The notes below the pieces were generated by a model. The model searched no databases. It worked only from the letters and a program-made list of their open reading frames with translations, and had not been told where the DNA came from. This document shows positions 22,132 to 27,570 of a stretch of DNA of 27,570 bases, one piece after another (positions within the stretch are counted from its first letter, which is position 1; every line of letters starts with the position of its first letter). The stretch covers positions 1-27,570 of the forward strand of contig JAMPYA010000007.1 of the NCBI GenBank assembly GCA_023700885.1. The letters are read 5' to 3'. The stretch comes from Flavobacteriaceae bacterium (GTDB lineage Bacteria > Bacteroidota > Bacteroidia > Flavobacteriales > Flavobacteriaceae). The position numbers and the translations under genes are program-made.

Positions 22132-24978
22132 ATGAAAACAGATTCTTTTATACTTCGTCATATTGGTCCTAGACAAGAGAAAATTCAAGAAATGTTAAAA
22201 ACTATTGGTGTTGCATCTCTTGACGAACTAATTTCTAAGACTATTCCGGCTGACATTAAACTCAATAACAACCTAAATTTATCATCAGCAATATGCGAAT
22301 CTGATTACAGTCAGCATATTCTACAATTATCATTAAAAAATAAAGTTTATAAATCATACATCGGTTTGGGTTACCATCCAGCCACTTTACCAGCAGTTGT
22401 TCAACGAAATATTTTTGAGAATCCGGGTTGGTATACTGCTTATACACCTTATCAAGCTGAAATTTCTCAAGGAAGACTCGAGGCACTGTTAAATTATCAG
22501 ACAATGGTTACGGATTTAACGGGAATGGAATTAACAAATGCTTCACTTTTAGATGAAGGAACTTCAGCAGCTGAAGCGATGCTGATGTTGTATAATTCAA
22601 GATCTAAGGACCAAGTCAAAGCTGATGCAAATACTTTTTTTGTTTCAGATGAAGTCTTACCACAAACTATTTCAGTTCTAAAAACTCGTTCCAATCCTTT
22701 AGGAATTGAGTTGGTGTTTGGAAACCATGAAACCTTTGAGTTTACTCCAAATATATTTGGAGCAATTATCCAATATCCTGCAAAAAATGGGGAAATTTAT
22801 GATTATTCTAATTTTGTAAACAAAGCAAAAGAAAATCAAACTAAACTAGTAGTAGCTGCTGATTTATTGAGTTTAGCACTTTTAACTCCTCCAGGTGAAT
22901 GGGGTGCAGATGTGGTTGTTGGAACTACACAACGTTTCGGAATTCCGATGGGTTACGGAGGGCCACATGCCGCCTTTTTTGCTACTAAAGATGAATATAA
23001 AAGAGCCATTCCTGGTCGTATTATAGGAGTATCTGTAGATGCTGACGGAAACAGAGCACTTCGTATGGCTTTACAAACTCGTGAACAACATATTAAAAGA
23101 GAAAAAGCAACCTCAAATATTTGCACATCTCAGGTTTTATTGGCTGTTATGGCCGGAATGTATGCCGTTTATCATGGTGAAAGCGGATTGAAATATATTA
23201 CAACTAAAATTCACAATTTAACCAATACCTTAGCCGAAGGCGTATCAAAATTAGAACTTAAACAGCTTAATAAAATTTATTTCGATACCTTAAAAATTGA
23301 AGTTAGCAATGCACAAAAAGTTAGAGAAATAGCAGAACAACAAGAAATTAACTTTTTATATATCGATGATAAAACAATCGGGATTTCTATAAATGAAACT
23401 ACACGCTTAAGACACATTAACGAAATACTTTCAGTACTGGCATCAGCCGAAGGAAAAGAAGCACCAACTTTTAGTCAAGCTATTGAAAAAAATATAATTA
23501 CCGATAAATTGAGTAGAACTTCATCGTTTTTAAGACATGAAGTTTTTAATAAATATCGTTCTGAAACTGAAATGATGCGATATATTAAAATGTTAGAACG
23601 CAAAGATTTATCCTTAAATCATTCTATGATATCTTTAGGTTCATGTACCATGAAATTAAATGCTGCATCAGAAATGATTCCTTTAAGCACAGGTTCATGG
23701 GGAAATATGCATCCATTTGTACCCATAGAACAAGCTGCCGGATATCAAGAATTGTTTAAAGAATTAGAAAACGATTTGAATAAAATTACCGGATTTTCAG
23801 CTACATCTCTACAACCTAATTCGGGTGCACAGGGTGAATACGCCGGATTAATGGTTATTAGAGCTTATTTAAAATCTATAAATCAATCCCATAGAAATAT
23901 TTGTTTAATTCCTGCTTCTGCACACGGTACCAATCCGGCAACAGCAGTTATGGCAGGTATGAAAGTTATTGTTACCAAAACTACAGAAAATGGAAATATT
24001 GATGTAGAAGATTTACGCGAAAAAGCGGTATTACATAAAGATAATTTAGCGTGTTTAATGGTTACTTATCCATCAACTCACGGAGTTTTTGAAAGTACTA
24101 TTAAGGAAGTAACAGAAATCATTCACAATAATGGTGGACAAGTGTATATGGATGGAGCCAATATGAATGCACAAGTTGGATTAACAAATCCGGCTACTAT
24201 TGGTGCTGATGTTTGCCATTTAAATTTACATAAAACATTTTCAATTCCTCATGGAGGTGGTGGTCCTGGAGTTGGTCCTATTTGTGTTGCGTCACACTTG
24301 GCACCTTTTTTACCAACTAATCCCGTTGTTGCAACAGGTGGGTCAATGGCAATTGACGCTATTGCTGATGCTCCTTGGGGCTCTGCTTTTGTCAATGTAA
24401 TTTCTTATGGCTATATTAAAATGATGGGTGGTGAAGGTCTAACTGAGGCTACTAAAATTGCTATTTTAAATGCCAATTATTTAAAAGCACTTTTAGAACC
24501 ACATTATAAAATTCTTTATACCGGTGAAAACAATACGGTTGCTCATGAGATGATTGTTGATTTTAGAGCGTTTAAAGCTAACGGAATTGAAGTGGTAGAT
24601 GTTGCTAAACGTCTAATGGATTATGGTTACCACGCTCCTACTGTGTCATTTCCGGTGGCTGGAACTTTAATGATTGAACCAACAGAAAGCGAAAGTAAAA
24701 TGGAAATGGACCGATTTGCTGATGCTTTAATTTCTATTAAAAAAGAAATTTTAAATAGTTCAGCCGACCATAAAAATAATATTTTAAAAAATGCTCCACA
24801 CACGCAACAAATGTTAACAAATAATGAGTGGCCATTTGAATATACAAGACAACAAGCAGCTTTTGCTTTACCTTACATTGCAGAAAATAAATTTTGGCCG
24901 GCTGTAAGAAGGGTTGATGATGCTTATGGCGACAGAAATTTAGTGTGTACTTGTAATCCGATTGAAGATTATATGTAA
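22132..24978 (+). CDS. gcvP: Glycine dehydrogenase (decarboxylating), P protein of the glycine cleavage system
   Basis: This PLP enzyme decarboxylates glycine and passes the aminomethyl group to the lipoyl H protein. The 948-residue product is the single-chain form with both halves fused. FILRHIGPRQEKIQEML opens it, YIGLGYHPATLPAVVQRNIFENPGWYTAYTPYQAEISQGRLE follows, and the PLP lysine is K701 in HLNLHKTFSIPHGGGGPG. SLGSCTMKLNAASEM begins the C-terminal half, and NLVCTCNPIEDYM ends the protein as in relatives. GcvT and GcvH are not adjacent. The long leader with a possible RNA structure suggests control after initiation. Confidence 0.97.
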   Translation: MKTDSFILRHIGPRQEKIQEMLKTIGVASLDELISKTIPADIKLNNNLNLSSAICESDYSQHILQLSLKNKVYKSYIGLGYHPATLPAVVQRNIFENPGWYTAYTPYQAEISQGRLEALLNYQTMVTDLTGMELTNASLLDEGTSAAEAMLMLYNSRSKDQVKADANTFFVSDEVLPQTISVLKTRSNPLGIELVFGNHETFEFTPNIFGAIIQYPAKNGEIYDYSNFVNKAKENQTKLVVAADLLSLALLTPPGEWGADVVVGTTQRFGIPMGYGGPHAAFFATKDEYKRAIPGRIIGVSVDADGNRALRMALQTREQHIKREKATSNICTSQVLLAVMAGMYAVYHGESGLKYITTKIHNLTNTLAEGVSKLELKQLNKIYFDTLKIEVSNAQKVREIAEQQEINFLYIDDKTIGISINETTRLRHINEILSVLASAEGKEAPTFSQAIEKNIITDKLSRTSSFLRHEVFNKYRSETEMMRYIKMLERKDLSLNHSMISLGSCTMKLNAASEMIPLSTGSWGNMHPFVPIEQAAGYQELFKELENDLNKITGFSATSLQPNSGAQGEYAGLMVIRAYLKSINQSHRNICLIPASAHGTNPATAVMAGMKVIVTKTTENGNIDVEDLREKAVLHKDNLACLMVTYPSTHGVFESTIKEVTEIIHNNGGQVYMDGANMNAQVGLTNPATIGADVCHLNLHKTFSIPHGGGGPGVGPICVASHLAPFLPTNPVVATGGSMAIDAIADAPWGSAFVNVISYGYIKMMGGEGLTEATKIAILNANYLKALLEPHYKILYTGENNTVAHEMIVDFRAFKANGIEVVDVAKRLMDYGYHAPTVSFPVAGTLMIEPTESESKMEMDRFADALISIKKEILNSSADHKNNILKNAPHTQQMLTNNEWPFEYTRQQAAFALPYIAENKFWPAVRRVDDAYGDRNLVCTCNPIEDYM

Positions 24979-24983
24979 TCTAA

Positions 24984-25046
24984 ACGCTATAAGCTATAAG
25001 CCATAAGCAAATGGGTAAAAAGCGAAAACCCAAAAGTCAAAAGCAT
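24984..25046 (+). repeat. Heptamer repeat array F, just after gcvP
   Basis: Beginning 5 bp after the gcvP stop, units ACGCTAT, AAGCTAT, AAGCCAT and AAGCAAA keep exact 7-bp register. The register then slips by 1 bp and continues more degenerately (GGTAAAA, AGCGAAA, ACCCAAA, AGTCAAA, AGCATTT). Same family as arrays A-E. Confidence 0.8.
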
Positions 25047-25066
25047 TTTTTTAATCAATATTTACT

Positions 25067-25096
25067 AAAAATCCTGAGTTTTACTCGGGATTTTTT
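25067..25096 (+). terminator. Rho-independent terminator after gcvP
   Basis: AAAATCCTGAG, loop TTTTA, and CTCGGGATTTT form an 11-bp stem with one G-U pair followed by a T run. It lies about 90 bp after the gcvP stop, beyond the heptamer array. Confidence 0.88.
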
Positions 25097-25126
25097 ATTA
25101 CTGATTAAAATTTAAAACTTAATCAC

Positions 25127-25134
25127 TATTTTTG
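25127..25134 (+). promoter_or_regulatory. -7 promoter box upstream of the second leader motif
   Basis: TATTTTTG matches TAnnTTTG. Transcription would start near 25140, just before the conserved leader motif at 25149, so the motif would form the 5' end of the transcript. The -33 element is not clear. Confidence 0.45.
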
Positions 25135-25148
25135 ATAATCAAAAATAA

Positions 25149-25224
25149 AACTTATGAAACCCCCATGACAATTTTAATTGACACACAGAGAAATGATTAT
25201 GGGCGTTACATCTGACACATAAAA
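25149..25224 (+). ncRNA. Candidate structured RNA leader (copy 2 of the bipartite motif)
   Basis: This copy has AACTTATGAAA (25149-25159), CCATG (25163-25167), a hairpin CAATT-TT-AATTG (25169-25180), ACACAGA (25183-25189), ATGGG (25199-25203) and CATCTGACACATAAAA (25209-25224). CCCAT (25162-25166) pairs with ATGGG. Compared with the gcvP copy, one C-G pair replaces a G-C pair, and the hairpin stem differs while remaining paired. It lies 41 bp before the ATG of the next gene. Confidence 0.4.
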
Positions 25225-25265
25225 TTTATAGTGAGCCTATCGAACTAAACAATAAATATAAATTT

Positions 25266-25793
25266 ATGAAATTACTAGGAATTGGATCACGAGTTAAACA
25301 TACTCAATATGGTTTTGGAGTTGTAACAAATTTAACTTCAAAACATTATTGGATTACTTTTATCGAAAATGGATTAGAAACCATAGCCATTAATGATGAA
25401 AATATCGAAATTATTGAAGCTGTAGAAGATGAAGTTGATACCGTTAGCTTTTACGAAGTTGAAAAATCTTTGAGGAATATTCTTCAAAAATACAGTGATA
25501 TATCAGAAATTGTTCCCATTGCCGATAAATGGAAAGGTGGAAAAATGATTCTTGAACCGGGAACTGCTACTCAAAATAAAGAAATTCCTATTGATATCTT
25601 TTTTCATAAAATAATTATGGTTCGTGATAGAATTAGAGTGATGGAGCAAAAAATTAACGCTAGTAAGCTTGATGAATCAGAAAAAATAGAGCTTCAACAA
25701 TACATTACTCGAATTTATGGAAGTTTAACCACGTTTAATGTGCTTTTTAAATTACAAGACCAGTATTTTGTAGGTGACAAAAGCACTAAATAA
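25266..25793 (+). CDS. Protein of unknown function with an N-terminal SH3/Tudor-like barrel
   Basis: I do not recognise the 175-residue product as a named family. Residues 1-52 (LGIGSRVKHTQYGFGVVTNL...YWITFIENGLETIAINDENIEII) have the pattern of a small beta barrel, as in CarD-like, KOW or UvrD C-terminal domains: GxxVxHxxxGxGxV followed by V/I-x-F and an acidic turn. Residues 60-175 are mostly helical, with IPIDIFFHKIIMVRDRIRVMEQKINASKLDESEKIELQQYITRIYGSLTTFNVLF looking like two amphipathic helices. No signal peptide or membrane segment. A nucleic-acid or RNA-polymerase-linked role is only a guess. It is a single gene behind a structured-looking leader. Confidence 0.75.
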   Translation: MKLLGIGSRVKHTQYGFGVVTNLTSKHYWITFIENGLETIAINDENIEIIEAVEDEVDTVSFYEVEKSLRNILQKYSDISEIVPIADKWKGGKMILEPGTATQNKEIPIDIFFHKIIMVRDRIRVMEQKINASKLDESEKIELQQYITRIYGSLTTFNVLFKLQDQYFVGDKSTK

Positions 25794-25811
25794 AATTAAT
25801 TTTATCAGAAG

Positions 25812-25827
25812 TCTTACAATCTTACAA
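25812..25827 (+). repeat. Octamer direct repeat upstream of the dehydrogenase gene
   Basis: TCTTACAA occurs twice in direct succession, ending 22 bp before the ATG at 25850. It resembles the four-unit TCTTTTAA array in front of iorB. Confidence 0.7.
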
Positions 25828-25849
25828 ACAAGAAAATTAATCAATAATA

Positions 25850-26608
25850 ATGAAAAAAATAATATGTATAACTGGAGCAAGTGCCGGATTTGGTAAAGCA
25901 ACTGTAGAAATTTTCGCCCAAAATGGTCATGATTTAATTATTGCTGCCAGAAGAAAAGACAAAATAAAATCTATAGCAAATGAAATCATTCAAAAATACA
26001 AGGTTAACGTTTTACCTATTGAATTGGATGTTCGCAATCAATCAGCGGTAAAAAACGCATTTGACAACTTACCTGAAAATTGGAAAAAAATTGACGTGCT
26101 TATCAATAATGCAGGTTTAGCAAGTGGCTTAGATAAAATACAAGATGGAAATATTGATGATTGGGAAAAAATGTTAGACACTAATGTTAAAGGATTATTA
26201 TACGTTTCTAAAGAAGTAATTCCGTTAATGATTGCACAAAAAAAAGGTCATATTATCAATATCGGTTCAACAGCAGGTAAGGAAGTATATCAAAAAGGAA
26301 ATGTGTATTGTGCTTCTAAACATGCCGTTGATGCACTTACAAAAGGTATGAGAATCGATTTGTTAGAACACGGTATAAAAGTTACTCAAATTGCCCCTGG
26401 AGCTGCTGAAACTGAATTTTCAGAAGTTCGTTTTTATGGCGATAAAGAGAAAGCAAAAAATGTGTATCAGGGATTTAAACCGATGAGCGCTGAAGATGTT
26501 GCCGAAATTATTTATTACACCACTACCCTGCCAGAACATCTTTGTATTAATGATTTAGTAGTTACTTCCTTGGCGCAAGCTAATAGTGTTTATATTCACA
26601 GAGAGTAA
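25850..26608 (+). CDS. Short-chain dehydrogenase/reductase, YdfG-like
   Basis: The 252-residue classical SDR has the nucleotide motif TGASAGFG (8-15), ARR (33-35, suggesting NADP preference), NNAG (86-89), S140 and the catalytic Y153 and K157 in VYCASKHAVDALT. GAAETEFSEVRFYGDKEKAKNVYQGFKPMSAEDVAEIIYYTTTLPEHLCINDLVVT resembles the C-terminus of serine / 3-hydroxy acid dehydrogenases of the YdfG type. The physiological substrate is uncertain. It is followed by a bidirectional terminator shared with rpmE2. Confidence 0.92.
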   Translation: MKKIICITGASAGFGKATVEIFAQNGHDLIIAARRKDKIKSIANEIIQKYKVNVLPIELDVRNQSAVKNAFDNLPENWKKIDVLINNAGLASGLDKIQDGNIDDWEKMLDTNVKGLLYVSKEVIPLMIAQKKGHIINIGSTAGKEVYQKGNVYCASKHAVDALTKGMRIDLLEHGIKVTQIAPGAAETEFSEVRFYGDKEKAKNVYQGFKPMSAEDVAEIIYYTTTLPEHLCINDLVVTSLAQANSVYIHRE

Positions 26609-26627
26609 ATTTTAAAAATACACATAC

Positions 26628-26661
26628 AAAAAAAGCCTTTAACTTTAGTCAAAGGCTTTTT
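26628..26661. terminator. Bidirectional terminator between the dehydrogenase gene and rpmE2
   Basis: AAAAAAGCCTTT and AAAGGCTTTTT form a stem of at least 11 bp around a 10-nt loop. The A run on one side and T run on the other serve both converging genes. Confidence 0.9.
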
Positions 26662-26682
26662 AAAATATCTTTTAGTGTAGTA

Positions 26683-26934
26683 TTACTTTTGAAATTTAGC
26701 GTATTTAGATTTGAACTTATCTATACGTCCAGCAGTATCAATCATCTTCGTTTTACCGGTGTAATATGGATGCGAAGTTCTAGAAATCTCTAATTTTATA
26801 ACTGGATACTCAACTCCATCAACCTCAAGAGTTTCTTTTGAATTAGCTGTTGAACGAGTTAAAAACACATCTTCATTAGACATATCTTTAAATGCTACCA
26901 TTCTGTAATTATCTGGGTGAATTCCTTTTTTCAT
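26683..26934 (-). CDS. rpmE2: 50S ribosomal protein L31, type B
   Basis: The 83-residue product starts MKKGIHPDNYRMVAFKDMSNEDVFLTRST and continues TLEVDGVEYPVIKLEISRTSHPYYTGKTKMIDTAGRIDKFKSKYAKF. This is the length and sequence of type B L31. It contains no cysteine, so it is the zinc-independent (C-minus) paralogue. It has its own well-formed promoter on the minus strand and a shared bidirectional terminator. Confidence 0.97.
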   Translation of the reverse strand: MKKGIHPDNYRMVAFKDMSNEDVFLTRSTANSKETLEVDGVEYPVIKLEISRTSHPYYTGKTKMIDTAGRIDKFKSKYAKFQK

Positions 26935-26970
26935 TATAACTCGCTTTAATGTATTTTATTTTTAAGACTG

Positions 26971-27000
26971 CAAATTTAACTATATTTTTGAAAATACAAA
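26971..27000 (-). promoter_or_regulatory. Complete Bacteroidetes promoter of rpmE2
   Basis: On the minus strand TTTG (26997-27000) is followed after 18 bp by TAAATTTG (26971-26978). This matches the TTTG-N17-23-TAnnTTTG consensus. The -7 box lies 36 bp upstream of the rpmE2 ATG. Confidence 0.8.
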
Positions 27001-27049
27001 CAAATAAAACATTTTATTTGTATTAAATATTGATTAAAATCATACACAA

Positions 27050-27570
27050 ATGTACGCTTTAAAAACTTTTTTTTCTGTTCTATTTATAATTTTATTTTTT
27101 TCGAGTTGTGAGAGTGATTATAAACTCCATTTTAATACACCAAAAAAAATTCAAATCAATCAAGAATTAATCTTAAAAGTTGACGAAAAAAACAATAAAC
27201 CTATTGATTCTGTTCAGTTTTTTATTAACCAAGAAAAAATTTCAACTAATCAAAATATAGAAACTGTTATAAATATTTTAAAGTATCGCTTAGGTAAACA
27301 CTCATTAAAAGCAGTAGTTTATTATGAAGGAAAATCAAAAGAATTGTTAAATGATATTTATTTTTTAGCTGATACTGAGCCGGAAATTTATGTTTATGAA
27401 ATTATAAAAACATATCCTCATGATAAAAATTCATACACTCAAGGTTTAGAATTTTACAACGGATTTTTATACGAAAGCTCTGGACATTACGGAAAATCAT
27501 CTTTAAGAAAAGTAAAATTAGAAACCGGAGAAGTACTTCAAAAAATTGATTTAGATAAAAAATATTTTGC
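27050..27570 (+). CDS. Glutaminyl-peptide cyclotransferase-like lipoprotein, 5' part (runs off the window)
   Basis: From the ATG at 27050 the frame stays open for 173 codons to the window end. MYALKTFFSVLFIILFFSSC is a lipoprotein signal peptide with C20 as the lipidated cysteine. An N-terminal Ig-like part (about 30-115) precedes EIIKTYPHDKNSYTQGLEFYNGFLYESSGHYGKSSLRKVKLETGEVLQ. That segment is characteristic of the plant/bacterial beta-propeller type of glutaminyl cyclase, which forms N-terminal pyroglutamate. The protein is probably anchored on the periplasmic or outer-membrane side. The C-terminal part is unseen. Confidence 0.85.
   Translation, partial: MYALKTFFSVLFIILFFSSCESDYKLHFNTPKKIQINQELILKVDEKNNKPIDSVQFFINQEKISTNQNIETVINILKYRLGKHSLKAVVYYEGKSKELLNDIYFLADTEPEIYVYEIIKTYPHDKNSYTQGLEFYNGFLYESSGHYGKSSLRKVKLETGEVLQKIDLDKKYF

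Noticed and set aside
22262..22694. Minus-strand open frames at 22262-22504 and 22497-22694
   Set aside because: Both are antisense to the conserved N-terminal half of gcvP.
27031..27042. Second FNR-like site TGATTAAAATCA upstream of the glutaminyl-cyclase-like gene
   Set aside because: It lies only 7 bp before the ATG, too close for an operator of a normal promoter, and the short AT-rich pattern can arise by chance.

Overview
The window is AT-rich, uses Bacteroidetes-type promoters (a TAnnTTTG -7 box, in one case with a TTTG -33 box 18 bp upstream) and shows few Shine-Dalgarno sequences. Gene content (type B L31, an AraC-hemH pair, IorAB with an ADP-forming acyl-CoA synthetase, a Bacteroidetes-style Nif3/coiled-coil pair, a glutaminyl-cyclase-like lipoprotein) points to a member of the Flavobacteriaceae. 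The genus cannot be fixed from this window. No rRNA, tRNA, CRISPR array, IS transposase or phage gene was seen.

1-7.9 kb is a haem biosynthesis locus. On the minus strand hemA-hemC-hemD-hemB-hemL form a tight operon, followed by a four-helix-bundle (S23-type) gene and the start of hemE. Divergently, an AraC-type regulator overlaps hemH, which starts with TTG. Together these genes cover glutamyl-tRNA to uroporphyrinogen III and on to coproporphyrinogen III, plus the final iron insertion. The hemA/AraC intergenic region holds a perfect palindrome of FNR-box type.

8.0-12.5 kb is a plus-strand operon: indolepyruvate:ferredoxin oxidoreductase subunits IorA (without the usual C-terminal ferredoxin domain) and IorB, then a fused ADP-forming acyl-CoA synthetase. 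This is the module that archaea use to turn aryl-pyruvates into aryl-acetates with ATP formation. A roughly 500-bp stretch with no convincing gene follows.

12.9-21.7 kb holds housekeeping genes: recR (minus), a sodium/solute symporter with pdxH, a SixA-type phosphatase with a short Ppx/GppA phosphatase, lpxK with punA (minus), nif3 with a coiled-coil protein that has lost its zinc-ribbon cysteines, and a membrane-anchored BRCT protein.

21.7-27.6 kb contains gcvP, a conserved-looking protein of unknown function, a short-chain dehydrogenase, rpmE2 (minus) and the 5' part of a glutaminyl-peptide cyclotransferase-like lipoprotein. The leaders of gcvP and of the unknown gene share an unusual bipartite sequence motif with a compensating base pair, which makes them a candidate structured RNA.

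The most striking non-coding signal is a family of degenerate heptamer arrays (consensus near WRGCNAW, period exactly 7 bp) at six gene boundaries. Two of them, inside 69-bp direct repeats, bracket the S23-type gene, and stop codons of real genes lie inside them.
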